Source of the DNA: Streptomyces sp. F63
GTDB lineage: Bacteria > Actinomycetota > Actinomycetes > Streptomycetales > Streptomycetaceae
Direction: 5' to 3'
Length of the DNA stretch: 64,000 nt
Assembly: GCF_018070345.1 (NCBI RefSeq)
Contig: NZ_JAGPXX010000023.1
Coordinates: 1-64,000, forward strand
Positions 8,939-17,601 of the stretch are shown here, in pieces; the first letter of the stretch is position 1, and each line of letters starts with the position of its first letter. A program made the position numbers and the translations under genes. The notes under the pieces are model-generated. The model saw only the letters and a program-made list of their open reading frames with translations. It did not search any database and was not told the origin of the DNA.

Positions 8939-9293
8939 GCGGGCTCCGGTACGGGCCCCGGTACGGGGTCCGGTGCGGCGGCGGAAGGCGCCGCCGTCGT
9001 GCCGTGAGGCCGCACCGCCGTGCCGCGGTCCGGCCGCCCGGCGTAACGCCGCGTCCCGCCCGCACCGCCGCGTCTCGCGCGTACGCCGGATCTGTGCCGG
9101 ACCGCGCTCCGCGGAGCTCGCGCCCCGCCGTAGCGCCGTTCGTCCGGGACCGGCGGCCCGGGACCTCTCGCATCACCGCCCGGCCGGGCCGTACCCGAAC
9201 GCGGCACGGTGGCCCGCAGCGGTCTCCGGGAACGGCGCGGTGTTCCGGGCGCGCCGGCCGGGCGCGGAAGGGCACCTGTCCGGAACTGAACCC

Positions 9294-9345
9294 AGTCACT
9301 GTCGTGACCAGGAACGACGGACAGAGCGATCCGGCCACAGTGACT
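9294..9345. promoter_or_regulatory. Spaced inverted repeat ahead of the heptose operon
   Basis: AGTCACTGT (9294-9302) and ACAGTGACT (9337-9345) are perfect 9-bp inverted copies with starts 43 bp apart, about four helical turns. They end 54 bp before the GTG at 9400. The spacing suits a looping or dimer-of-dimers operator around the operon promoter, but no regulator can be named. Confidence 0.45.
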
Positions 9346-9399
9346 CTTCGTGGCGTTTCCTCGTGTTTGTGAAGCGGCTCCCGGGTTACCCGCGCCGTC

Positions 9400-10131
9400 G
9401 TGCCGATCATCACCATCCCCCCCGCAGCCCCGGCGCTCTCCGAGGGCCCGTGGCTGTTCGCACCGGGCGCGCCGCAGCGCACCCCTCGCGCGCCCGCGGG
9501 CGCCACGCGAGCCGTTCTGTTCGACCGCGACGGCACGCTCGTCGAGGACGTCCCGTACAACGGCGACCCCACGCTCGTCCGGCTGATGCCGCACGCCCGC
9601 GAGGCGCTGGAGGCGGTACGGGCCCACGGAGCGGCCGTCGGCGTGGTGAGCAACCAGTCCGGCGTGGCCCGGGGGCTGCTCACCCGGGAGCAGGTCGTGG
9701 CCGTGCGGCGGCGCGTCGAGGAACTCCTCGGCCCCTTCGGGGTGTGGGCCGTCTGCCCGCACGGGCCCGGCGACGGCTGCGGCTGCCGGAAGCCGGCGCC
9801 CGGGCTGGTGCTCGCCGCCTGCGCGCGGCTCGGCGTGGCACCGGAGGAGGCGGTGGTCATCGGCGACATCGGCGCCGATCTCGGCGCGGCCCGCGCGGCC
9901 GGGGCCCGGGGCGTTCTGGTGCCCACGCCCGTGACCCGCGCCGAGGAGGTCGACGCGGCCCCCGAGCGCGCCGCCGACCTGCTGGCGGCGGTGCGCGCGG
10001 CCCTCGGCCACCGGCCCGCCGGGCCGGGCGGTCCGTCCGGAGCGGAGCGCCCGTCGCGAGGGCACCTGCCGTCCGGCGAGGACGGCCCCTCCCGGGGGCA
10101 CCGCCCGCCCGGCGAAGGGGGCGCCGCGTGA
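9400..10131 (+). CDS. gmhB: D-glycero-beta-D-manno-heptose 1,7-bisphosphate 7-phosphatase (HAD family)
   Basis: 243 residues. HAD motif I is FDRDGTLVED (nucleophile Asp42, acid Asp44), motif II is SNQSG near 84-88, and motif IV is GDIGAD. The GmhB-type zinc loop CPHGPGDGCGCRKP at about 119-132 supplies Cys119, His121, Cys127 and Cys129; this loop separates GmhB from other histidinol-phosphatase-like HADs. It should remove the 7-phosphate from heptose 1,7-bisphosphate in the cytosol. A Pro/Gly-rich tail of about 40 residues follows the fold. It is first in the heptose operon and overlaps the next gene by 4 nt (GTGA). The GTG at 9400 is the best start, with no strong ribosome site. Confidence 0.88.
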   Translation: MPIITIPPAAPALSEGPWLFAPGAPQRTPRAPAGATRAVLFDRDGTLVEDVPYNGDPTLVRLMPHAREALEAVRAHGAAVGVVSNQSGVARGLLTREQVVAVRRRVEELLGPFGVWAVCPHGPGDGCGCRKPAPGLVLAACARLGVAPEEAVVIGDIGADLGAARAAGARGVLVPTPVTRAEEVDAAPERAADLLAAVRAALGHRPAGPGGPSGAERPSRGHLPSGEDGPSRGHRPPGEGGAA

Positions 10132-11531
10132 TACGCACCCTGGTCGTCCGTCTCGACAGCGCCGGAGACGTCCTGCTCGCGGGGCCGGCCGTCCGTGCCG
10201 CCGCGCACGGCTCCTCGTGCACCGCGATGCTCTGCGGACCGCAGGGCGAACAGGCCGCGCGGCTGCTGCCCGGCGTCGACGACGTCCTGGTGTACGACGC
10301 GCCGTGGGTCGGTCTGGAGCCGCCGCCGGTGCGCCGGGGCGACCACGAGGCGCTGATCGACGCCGTGTCGGCGGGACGCTTCGACCGGGCGCTGATCCTG
10401 GCCTCCTACCACCAGAGCCCGCTGCCGATCGCGCTGCTGCTGCGCATGGCCGGTGTGCGCTGGATCGCCGCCGACAGCGAGCACTACCCCGGATCGCTGC
10501 TCGATCTGCGCCACCGGCGCGCACCCGCCCAGCACGAGGCGCGGGCCGCGCTGGCGCTCGCCGAGGCGGCCGGTTTCGCCCTGCCGCCCGGCGACGACGG
10601 GACCCTGCGGGTGTGCGGCGCGGCGGACACCACGCACCTCACCGGTGCGGACCCGTATCTGGTGGTCCACCCCGGAGCCGCGGTGCCGGCCCGCGCCTGG
10701 AGCCCCGAGCGGGCCGCGCGCGCGGTGGCCGCCCTCGACGCGGCCGGGCACCGGGTCGTCGTCACCGGCGGTCCGGGGGAGAAGGAGCTCACCGCCGCCG
10801 TCGCGGGGGAGTGCGGGCTCGACCTCGGTGGCCGCACGGACCTGCGGGAGCTGGCCGGTGTCCTGTCCCGCGCCCGGGCGGTCGTCACCGGCAACACCGG
10901 GCCCTCCCATCTGGCGGCGGCCGTCGGCGCGCCCGTCGTCAGCCTCTTCGCACCGGTCGTGCCCGCCGAGCGCTGGGCCCCGTACCGGGTGCCGCAAGTG
11001 CTGCTGGGACGGCAGGACGCGCCCTGCGCCGGGACCAGGGCCCGTGAGTGCCCCGTACCGGGGCATCCGTGTCTGGACTCGGTGACGGACACCGAACTGC
11101 TCTCTGCGGTGGACGTGTTGGTGGACGTGTCGAGAGAACGCCCGGCGCCGTACGGGCCGTCCGCGGCCGACCCCGGGCCTGCGGCTGACCCCGGGCCTGC
11201 GGCTGACCCCGATGAGCCCGTGGCCGCCCCCGGGCCTGCGGCCGCCTCTGAGCCCGCGGCTGACCCCGAGCTGGTGGCCGCCCACGGGCCGGACGCCGCA
11301 ACCGGGCCGGACGCCGCCCCGGAACCGGAAGCCCTGTCCGAACCGGACGCCGCGCCCGGCCCCGAAGCCGCGCCCGGCCCCGAAGCCGCCGCCGCGCCCG
11401 GCCCCGCCCCGTCCCGCGATTCCGCGGTGCCCGCCGCACCGGCCGCACCGCCGCAGCCCACGGCGCCGGCCGCCTGCCCGGCCGGGCAGGCCGCACCGGC
11501 CACCGGAGACCCGGAGTGGAGGACCGCATGA
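10128..11531 (+). CDS. Glycosyltransferase family 9 (heptosyltransferase-like) with Pro/Ala-rich tail
   Basis: 467 residues from a GTG that overlaps the gmhB stop. Residues 1-340 fit GT9: an N-terminal RLDSAGDVLLAGP (the family's GDxLL signature) and the C-domain TGNTGPSHLAAAVGAPVV near 254-271. GT9 enzymes use ADP-heptose in LPS core assembly, which fits the ADP-heptose genes around it. A Cys-rich segment near 300-315 may hold a metal or disulfide. From about residue 341 the protein runs into some 125 residues of Ala/Pro/Asp/Glu low-complexity repeats (ADPGPA, APGPEA units), probably disordered. The acceptor is unknown because this organism should lack LPS. Confidence 0.85.
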   Translation: MIRTLVVRLDSAGDVLLAGPAVRAAAHGSSCTAMLCGPQGEQAARLLPGVDDVLVYDAPWVGLEPPPVRRGDHEALIDAVSAGRFDRALILASYHQSPLPIALLLRMAGVRWIAADSEHYPGSLLDLRHRRAPAQHEARAALALAEAAGFALPPGDDGTLRVCGAADTTHLTGADPYLVVHPGAAVPARAWSPERAARAVAALDAAGHRVVVTGGPGEKELTAAVAGECGLDLGGRTDLRELAGVLSRARAVVTGNTGPSHLAAAVGAPVVSLFAPVVPAERWAPYRVPQVLLGRQDAPCAGTRARECPVPGHPCLDSVTDTELLSAVDVLVDVSRERPAPYGPSAADPGPAADPGPAADPDEPVAAPGPAAASEPAADPELVAAHGPDAATGPDAAPEPEALSEPDAAPGPEAAPGPEAAAAPGPAPSRDSAVPAAPAAPPQPTAPAACPAGQAAPATGDPEWRTA

Positions 11532-12493
11532 ACATCCTGCTCTGGCATGTGCACGGCTCCTGGACGACGGCGTTCGTCCAGGGCCCGCACACCTATCTGG
11601 TGCCCGTCCTGCCCGGCCGCGGCCCCGACGGCCTCGGCCGGGCCCGCACCTGGACCTGGCCGGACTCCGTCCTCGAACGCACCCCGGAGCAGCTGCGCGA
11701 CGAGCCCGTGGACCTCGTCGTCCTGCAGCGGCCGCACGAGGCGGAGCTGGCCGAGCGCTGGCTCGGCGGGCGGCGGCCCGGCCGGGACGTCCCCGCCGTC
11801 TACCTGGAACACAACGCGCCCGACGGCGACGCCCCCCACACCCGCCACCCCGCCGCCGGCCGGGACGACCTGACCCTCGTCCACGTCACGCACTTCAACC
11901 GGCTGTTCTGGGACAACGGCTCCACCCGCACCGCCGTGATCGAACACGGCATCGTCGACCCCGGGCACCTCTACACCGGAGAGATCGCACGCGCGGCCGT
12001 CGTCGTCAACGAGCCCGTCCGCCGCGGCCGCACCACCGGCACCGACCTGCTGCCGGACCTGAGCGCCGACGCGCCTCTCGACGTCTTCGGCATGCGCACC
12101 GAAGGGCTCCCCGCGCACCTCCGGCTGGACGAGGAGCGCTGCCGGGTCCGGGACCTCCCGCAGAGCGAACTGCACACCGCCATGGCACGGCGGCGCCTCT
12201 ACCTCCACCCGATCCGCTGGACCTCCCTCGGGCTCTCCCTGCTGGAGGCCATGCACCTCGGGATGCCGGTGGTCGCCCTCGCCACCACCGAGGCGGTCGA
12301 GGCCGTCCCCGCCGGGGCCGGGGTCGTCTCGACCCGGCCGGAGGAACTGGCCCGCGCCGCCCGCGCGTATCTCGACGACCCCGCGGCGGCCGCCGCGGAC
12401 GGGGCACGCGCCCGCACCGCGGCTCTCGAACGCTACGGGCTCAAACGGTTCCTGAGCGACTGGGAGCACCTGATCGAGGAGGTCACCCGATGA
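11528..12493 (+). CDS. Glycosyltransferase, GT4-like (GT-B fold)
   Basis: 321 residues. The N-terminal part (ILLWHVHGSWTTAFVQG) resembles a GT-B donor-side fold. The C-terminal SLGLSLLEAMHLGMPVVAL matches the GT4 E(x7)E-type nucleotide-sugar region. The ATG at 11528 overlaps the previous stop (ATGA) and has GGAGG upstream; a GTG at 11516 is also in frame. It overlaps the next glycosyltransferase by 4 nt. The donor could be the heptose made by this operon or another hexose; the sequence does not decide. Confidence 0.82.
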   Translation: MNILLWHVHGSWTTAFVQGPHTYLVPVLPGRGPDGLGRARTWTWPDSVLERTPEQLRDEPVDLVVLQRPHEAELAERWLGGRRPGRDVPAVYLEHNAPDGDAPHTRHPAAGRDDLTLVHVTHFNRLFWDNGSTRTAVIEHGIVDPGHLYTGEIARAAVVVNEPVRRGRTTGTDLLPDLSADAPLDVFGMRTEGLPAHLRLDEERCRVRDLPQSELHTAMARRRLYLHPIRWTSLGLSLLEAMHLGMPVVALATTEAVEAVPAGAGVVSTRPEELARAARAYLDDPAAAAADGARARTAALERYGLKRFLSDWEHLIEEVTR

Positions 12494-13731
12494 CGGTCAC
12501 CGTCCGGAACGGCGCCCTCGCCATCGCGCTCATATCCGAGCACGCCAGCCCGCTGGCCGTCCTCGGCGGAGTTGACGCGGGCGGCCAGAACGTCCATGTG
12601 GCGCACCTCGCCGGCGCCCTCGCCGACCGCGGCCACCGGGTCACCGTCTACACCCGGCGCGACGCGCCCGGCCTGCCCGGCCGCGTGCCGCTGCGCGCCG
12701 GCGTCGAGGTGCGCCACGTCCCCGCCGGGCCCGCCCGGGAGATCCCCAAGGACGAACTGCTGCCGTACATGCCGGAGTTCGGCCGTCATCTCGCCCGGGA
12801 GTGGGAACTCGCGCCGCCCGATCTGGCGCACTCGCACTTCTGGATGTCCGGACTGGCCACGCTCCAGGCCGCGCGGGAAACCGGTGTGCCGGTCGCCCAC
12901 ACGTACCACGCCCTCGGCGCCGTCAAAAGGCGCCACCAGGGCAGCGCCGACACCAGCCCGCCGGGGCGGGTCCTGATGGAGACGGAGATCGGCGAGAGCA
13001 GTGACCGGATCATCGCCACCTGCCGCGACGAGGTCGCCGAACTGACCGCCCTGGGCGTCCCCGCCGGGCGCATCTCCGTGGTCCCCTGCGGGGTCGACAC
13101 CGAGCGGTTCACCCCGGACGGCCCCGCCGCGCCCCGCGGACCGCTGCCGCACCGGCTGCTGCAGATCGGGCGGCTCGTCCCGCGCAAGGGCGCCGCCGTC
13201 TCCATCGCCGCGCTCGCCCTGCTGCCCGGCGCCGAACTCGTCATCGCGGGCGGCCCGTCCCCGGACCGCATCGGCGCCGACCCGGAGGTGCGCCGGCTGC
13301 GCGCGCTGGCCCGCGAGGCGGGTGTGGCCGACCGGGTGCGCTTCACCGGCGGAGTGCAGCCGGAGGACGTGCCCGCGCTGCTGCGCGGCGCCGACCTCGT
13401 CCTCTGCCCGGCCGACTACGAGCCGTTCGGCATCGTGCCGCTGGAGGCCATGGCCTGCGGAACCCCCGTCGTGGCCAGCGCGGTCGGCGGCCAGATGGAC
13501 TCCGTGGCCGACCCGGGCACCGGGCGGCTCGTCCCGCCGGGCGACCCGGCGGCCCTCGCGGCCGCCGCCTCCGCACTGCTGCGCAACCACGAGGCGCGTG
13601 CGGCATGCGGGCTCGCAGGACGCCGCCGCACCCTTCTCCGCTACGGCTGGAACCGGATCGCCGCCGCCACCGAGACCGTCTACCGGGACGTGCTCGCCCT
13701 GCGTCCCGCCGCCGTCACCGGAGCGGCCTGA
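12490..13731 (+). CDS. Glycosyltransferase family 4
   Basis: 413 residues. The N-terminus has the GGVDAGGQNVHVAHLAGAL motif seen in sucrose-phosphate-synthase-like and MshA-like GT4 enzymes. The C-terminal half has LLQIGRLVPRKG and the E(x7)E block YEPFGIVPLEAMACGTPVV, near residues 310-328. A retaining transferase is expected. The ATG overlaps the preceding stop by 4 nt. It ends 58 bp before gmhA in the same operon. Confidence 0.9.
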   Translation: MTVTVRNGALAIALISEHASPLAVLGGVDAGGQNVHVAHLAGALADRGHRVTVYTRRDAPGLPGRVPLRAGVEVRHVPAGPAREIPKDELLPYMPEFGRHLAREWELAPPDLAHSHFWMSGLATLQAARETGVPVAHTYHALGAVKRRHQGSADTSPPGRVLMETEIGESSDRIIATCRDEVAELTALGVPAGRISVVPCGVDTERFTPDGPAAPRGPLPHRLLQIGRLVPRKGAAVSIAALALLPGAELVIAGGPSPDRIGADPEVRRLRALAREAGVADRVRFTGGVQPEDVPALLRGADLVLCPADYEPFGIVPLEAMACGTPVVASAVGGQMDSVADPGTGRLVPPGDPAALAAAASALLRNHEARAACGLAGRRRTLLRYGWNRIAAATETVYRDVLALRPAAVTGAA

Positions 13732-13789
13732 ACCGCGCCGCCCCCACGGCCGCGCCACCGAACTCTTGTTCCTCTGGGAGGACGAACGC

Positions 13790-14524
13790 ATGACGGACAC
13801 GCTGCGCGCAGCACACGAGCACTGCCAGTCGCTCCAGGACGCCCTCGGCCGCCTCCGCGACCGGGACCTCGGCCTGATCACCGCCTGGGGCGAACACCTC
13901 GCCGCCGTCCTCCCCGTGGGCGGCCGGCTGCTCGCCGCGGGCAACGGCGGCAGCGCCGCACAGGCCCAGCACCTCACCGCGGAACTCGTCGGCCGCTTCC
14001 AGCGGGAACGACCGGCGTACTCGGCGATCGCCCTGCACGCCGAGACGTCCACCGTCACCGCCATCGGCAACGACTACGGCTTCGACGAGCTGTACGCGCG
14101 CCAGGTCGCCGCGCACGGACGGCCGGGCGACGTCCTCGTCCTCATGTCGACGTCCGGGCGCAGCTCCAATCTGCTCGCCGCCGCCGGCACCGCCCGCGCC
14201 GCCGGACTCCGGGTGTGGGCGATGACCGGCCCCCGGCCCAACCCCCTCGCGTCCCGGGCCGACGAGACACTGTGCATCGACGCGGACACCACCGCCACCG
14301 TGCAGGAGGCCCACCTGGTGGCGCTGCACCTGCTGTGCGCGGCCTTCGACTCGGCCGCGGCGGTGCCGGCGACCGCGGCCGCGGCCGGGGTGCCCGCCGA
14401 CCCGGACCCCGCGTCCCGCGCCGCCCGGAACGGACACGCGAACGGACACGCGAACGGACACGTGAACGGACACGTGAACGGCGTGCGGACCGCGGCCGTC
14501 CACCCCTGGCGGGACATCGCGTGA
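13790..14524 (+). CDS. gmhA: D-sedoheptulose-7-phosphate isomerase (SIS domain)
   Basis: 244 residues. SIS-domain sugar isomerase with AAGNGGSAAQAQHLTAELVG near 45-64 and the phosphate loop LMSTSGRSSN near 118-127. The TTATVQEAHLVALHLLC block carries the catalytic Glu/His region of GmhA. It converts sedoheptulose 7-phosphate to D-glycero-D-manno-heptose 7-phosphate, the entry step to ADP-heptose. A C-terminal extension contains four NGH(A/V) tetrapeptide repeats and looks disordered. The ATG at 13790 has GGGAGG about eight bases upstream. It sits between the GT4 and hldE genes. Confidence 0.9.
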   Translation: MTDTLRAAHEHCQSLQDALGRLRDRDLGLITAWGEHLAAVLPVGGRLLAAGNGGSAAQAQHLTAELVGRFQRERPAYSAIALHAETSTVTAIGNDYGFDELYARQVAAHGRPGDVLVLMSTSGRSSNLLAAAGTARAAGLRVWAMTGPRPNPLASRADETLCIDADTTATVQEAHLVALHLLCAAFDSAAAVPATAAAAGVPADPDPASRAARNGHANGHANGHVNGHVNGVRTAAVHPWRDIA

Positions 14525-14618
14525 GGGCCGCCGCCCGCGGCGCCGCGGCCGGCCGGACCCCACCCGGAGCGGCGCCCCCCGCCGCGCCGGACCCGCACAG
14601 CCCAGCTGCGAGGTGATC

Positions 14619-16358
14619 ATGAACCACCGTCCCCCTCTCGTCGTCGTCGGTGACGTCCTGCTCGACCGGGACATCGACGGCACCGCCGAGCGGCTGGCGC
14701 CCGACGCTCCCGCGCCCGTCGTGGACGTCGCCGACGACCGCAGCCGCCCCGGCGGCGCCGGACTGGCCGCCGTCCTCGCCGCGGCGGACGGGCGCGAGGT
14801 CGTGCTCGTCACGGCCCTCGGCGACGATCCGGCGAGCCGCACCGTCCGTGCCGCGCTCGCCCCGCGCGTGCGGCTCGTCGAACTGCCGCTGCACGGCACC
14901 CTCCCCGAGAAGATCCGGATTCGCGCCGACGGCCGTCCGCTGGTCCGCATCGACCGGGGCGGCGGCAGCCCGGGCGAGCCGGATGACGCCGCACGGGCCG
15001 CGCTGCGCGCGGCGGGCGCGGTCCTCGTCGCCGACTACGGGCGCGGCACGGCCACCGCCCTGCGGCCGTACCTCGCCGAGGCCGCGCGGCGCGTACCGCT
15101 GGTGTGGGACCCGCATCCGCGCGGGGACGAGCCGGTGCCCGGCGCCCGGCTGGCCACCCCCAACGCCGCCGAGGCCCGCGCCCTGGCGCCCGGCGGGGCG
15201 GACCCCGGCCCGGGTGGCGCACTGCCAACCGCGCTCCAGGGCAACGCGGTCAACGGTACGGAAGCCGGTGCGGACGGCGGGGACGAGCCGGTGCCCGGCG
15301 CCCGGCCGGCCACCCCCGACGCCGCCGAGGCCCGCGCCCTGGCGCCCGGCGGGGCGCCGGGTCCCGGCCCGGACGGGCGTACAGCCGCGGCTCACCGCCC
15401 GCGAGGTGACGGCACGGACGGCCCGGACACCGGCCCGGACTCCGCCGACCCCGCCGCCGGGAGCACGGCCGGCCGCGAGACCACCGGGTACACCGTGACC
15501 GGACACGCCACCACCGGCCGCACCGCCACGGCCCCCGGCGGCGACTCCCTCCGCACCCACGGTCTTCGCGGCGCCCGTCTCGCCGAACGCTGGCGGGCCG
15601 CCACGGTGGCCGTCACGCTCGGCGCCCGCGGAGCCCTGCTGACCCGCCCCGGCAGCGACAGCCCGATGCTCGTCCCGGCACCGCAGACCTCCGGCGGCGA
15701 CCCGTGCGGGGCCGGCGACCGCTTCGCGGCGGCGGCCGCCGCCGCGCTGGCCGACGGCGCCCTTCCCGAGGAGGCCGTGCAGCGCGCGGTCGCCGAGGCC
15801 GCCGGGTTCGTCGCCGCCGGCGGCGCCGGAAACCCCGCGCTCTGGCGCGGCCGCCCGGCCGCCGCCCACCGGCCCGGCGGTCCGGACGACCCGTTCGCGC
15901 TCGCCGAGTCCGTACGCGCCCGCGGCGGCACCGTCGTCGCCACCGGCGGCTGCTTCGACCTGCTGCACGCCGGGCACGTCGGTCTGCTGGAGAACGCCCG
16001 GCGCGTCGGCGACTGCCTCATCGTCTGCGTCAACTCCGACGACTCCGTCCGCCGCCTCAAGGGCCCCGGACGGCCGCTCAACCACCAGGCCGACCGGGTC
16101 CGCGTCCTGGCCGGGCTGGGCTGCGTGGACGCGGTGGCCGTGTTCGACGAGGACACACCCGAGGAACTGCTGCGCGCCCTGCGCCCCGACCTCTGGGTCA
16201 AGGGCGGGGACTACAGCGTCGAGGCACTCCCCGAGGCGCCCGTCCTGCGCGGGTGGGGCGGGCAGGCCCTCGTCCTGCCCTACCTGGACGGCCGCTCCAC
16301 CACCGAGATCGCACGGCGCGCCGCACTCGCGCCCTCATCCCCGGGAGCCGCCGGATGA
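14619..16358 (+). CDS. hldE: Bifunctional heptose-7-phosphate kinase / heptose-1-phosphate adenylyltransferase
   Basis: 579 residues. The PfkB-type kinase spans about 1-410: VVVGDVLLDRDIDG at the start, RPGGAG near 44-49, and the anion-hole motif GGDPCGAGDRF near 359-369. The nucleotidyltransferase spans about 435-570, with GGCFDLLHAGHVGLLENAR and VNSDDSVRRLKG. It should make heptose 1,7-bisphosphate, and after GmhB, ADP-heptose. The kinase is interrupted at about 194-308 by a low-complexity insert, next to a duplicated block carrying the TPN-x-x-E motif (second copy TPDAAE). Whether the kinase still works is open. The ATG at 14619 has GAGG five bases upstream. Its stop overlaps the next start. 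Confidence 0.88.
   Translation: MNHRPPLVVVGDVLLDRDIDGTAERLAPDAPAPVVDVADDRSRPGGAGLAAVLAAADGREVVLVTALGDDPASRTVRAALAPRVRLVELPLHGTLPEKIRIRADGRPLVRIDRGGGSPGEPDDAARAALRAAGAVLVADYGRGTATALRPYLAEAARRVPLVWDPHPRGDEPVPGARLATPNAAEARALAPGGADPGPGGALPTALQGNAVNGTEAGADGGDEPVPGARPATPDAAEARALAPGGAPGPGPDGRTAAAHRPRGDGTDGPDTGPDSADPAAGSTAGRETTGYTVTGHATTGRTATAPGGDSLRTHGLRGARLAERWRAATVAVTLGARGALLTRPGSDSPMLVPAPQTSGGDPCGAGDRFAAAAAAALADGALPEEAVQRAVAEAAGFVAAGGAGNPALWRGRPAAAHRPGGPDDPFALAESVRARGGTVVATGGCFDLLHAGHVGLLENARRVGDCLIVCVNSDDSVRRLKGPGRPLNHQADRVRVLAGLGCVDAVAVFDEDTPEELLRALRPDLWVKGGDYSVEALPEAPVLRGWGGQALVLPYLDGRSTTEIARRAALAPSSPGAAG
15123..15356 (+). repeat. 78-bp direct repeat inside the hldE kinase domain
   Basis: 15123-15200 and 15279-15356 match at all but two of 78 positions and are separated by exactly 78 bp. 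Each encodes GDEPVPGARxATPxAAEARA. The change AAC to GAC turns the kinase's TPN motif into TPD in the second copy. The reading frame is kept. Confidence 0.9.
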
Positions 16359-17410
16359 CCTCCCGCGACATCATCGACATCACCGCACCGCCCGGCACCC
16401 CGTCCCTGCTGGTGCTGCGTGCCCTGGGACTCGGGGACCTGCTGACGGCCGTGCCCGCCCTGCGCGCCCTGCGTCGCGCCCACCCGGCGCACGAACTGGT
16501 GCTCGCCGCGCCGGCCCGGCTCGCCGAGGCCGCCTTCGCCACCGGCGCCGTCGACCGCCTGCTGCCCGCCGCCGCGCCCGGGCGCACGGTGCCCGAACGT
16601 CTCGCGTGGACGGGCCCGCCCCCCGGCATCGCCGTCGACCTGCACGGCAACGGACCCGCCAGCCACCGGCCGCTGCAGGCCCTGAACCCGGGCCGGCTGA
16701 TGGCGTACGCGCACCCCGGCACCGCCGGCGGGCCGGAATGGCGGGACGACGAACACGAACGCGCCCGCTGGTGCCGGCTCCTGGAGTGGTACGGCATCCC
16801 CGCCGACCCGGACGACCTGCGGATCCCCCTCCCCGGCAGACCCTCGCCGGCGCCCGGGGCCGTGGTCCTCCACCCCGGCGCGGACGCCGGCGCGCGCTGC
16901 TGGCCCGCCGACCGGTACGGGGCCGTGGCGCGCGCCCTGCGCGAGGCCGGGCAGCGCGTGGTCGTCACCGCCGGAGCGGGCGAGGGAGCGCTCGCCCGCT
17001 CGGTCGCGGCCCGCGCGGGACTGCCCGCCTCCGCCGTGCTGGGCGGCGACGCCGACGTGCCGTTCCCGGACCTGGCCGCGCTCGTGGCGCGGGCCCGCGC
17101 GGTCGTCGTCGGCGACACCGGCCTGGCACACCTGGCGACGGCGCTGGGCACCCCGTCCGTCGTGCTGTTCGGTCCCGTCGCCCCGCGGCTGTGGGGCCCG
17201 CCGGCCGACCCGCGCCACCGGGTGCTGTGGCACCCCGACGGCCCCGGCGCCCGGCCCGGCGACGCCCACGGGCGGCGGCCCGACGAGCGGCTGCTGCGCA
17301 TCTCGGCCGAAGAGGTCCTGGCGGCCCTGGCGGCGCTGCCCGACCGCGCGGCGAGCCCGCCGCCCGGCGGCGGGGACCGGCCCCCGGCCGCCGCGGCACC
17401 CGCGGTTTGA
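16355..17410 (+). CDS. Glycosyltransferase family 9 (second heptosyltransferase-like)
   Basis: 351 residues. LLVLRALGLGDLLTAVPALR near 17-36 is the GT9 donor-side signature. VVVGDTGLAHLATALGTPSV near 247-266 is the C-domain ADP-heptose/phosphate motif. VLHPGADAGARCWP is the usual HPG segment. It overlaps hldE by 4 nt (ATGA) and is the last gene of the operon. It differs from the first GT9 in lacking the long Ala/Pro tail, apart from a short Pro-rich end. Two GT9 copies suggest two successive heptose additions or two acceptors. Confidence 0.88.
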   Translation: MTSRDIIDITAPPGTPSLLVLRALGLGDLLTAVPALRALRRAHPAHELVLAAPARLAEAAFATGAVDRLLPAAAPGRTVPERLAWTGPPPGIAVDLHGNGPASHRPLQALNPGRLMAYAHPGTAGGPEWRDDEHERARWCRLLEWYGIPADPDDLRIPLPGRPSPAPGAVVLHPGADAGARCWPADRYGAVARALREAGQRVVVTAGAGEGALARSVAARAGLPASAVLGGDADVPFPDLAALVARARAVVVGDTGLAHLATALGTPSVVLFGPVAPRLWGPPADPRHRVLWHPDGPGARPGDAHGRRPDERLLRISAEEVLAALAALPDRAASPPPGGGDRPPAAAAPAV

Positions 17411-17428
17411 GGGGCGGGCGGCGGCGGA

Positions 17429-17461
17429 CGACGGGCGGCCGGCCGGCCGGGCGGCCGTCGT
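17429..17461 (+). terminator. Possible terminator of the heptose operon
   Basis: ACGACGG (17429-17435) pairs with CCGTCGT (17455-17461) around GC-rich, self-complementary sequence, 18 bp after the last stop. An outer pair GCGGTTT/AAACCGC (17402 and 17463) could extend it. Imperfect, so only moderate confidence. Confidence 0.45.
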
Positions 17462-17601
17462 GAAACCGCCGTTTCGGGGCACCTGCACCCAGGGGCACAC
17501 CGCCACCGGACCGGACCGCCGGCCCCGCCGGAGCCCCGGCCGCCACGGCGTCCCCCACCGGCCTCGGGCATCCGGGCCGGCGAACGGAAGGAGACCGGAC
17601 G

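Larger units (their letters stand above)
8649..9399. other. 751-bp intergenic region, no gene supported
   Basis: Divergent spacer between the SGNH hydrolase and the heptose operon. It holds an 8-bp palindrome arm pair at 8835-8855, an 8-bp tandem repeat at 8901-8938, and a 9-bp inverted repeat at 9294-9345. Translations of the rest are arginine/proline-rich shadows. Both promoters should lie here. Confidence 0.6.

Noticed and set aside
8649..11285. Upstream extension of the SGNH hydrolase frame to 11285
   Set aside because: The stretch has no protein-like composition and runs antisense to the heptose operon; a good ribosome site marks the start at 8648.
9400..17410. Heptose operon as an antibiotic gene cluster
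   Set aside because: No polyketide, peptide, aminoglycoside or resistance genes are adjacent; only sugar-nucleotide and transfer genes are seen.
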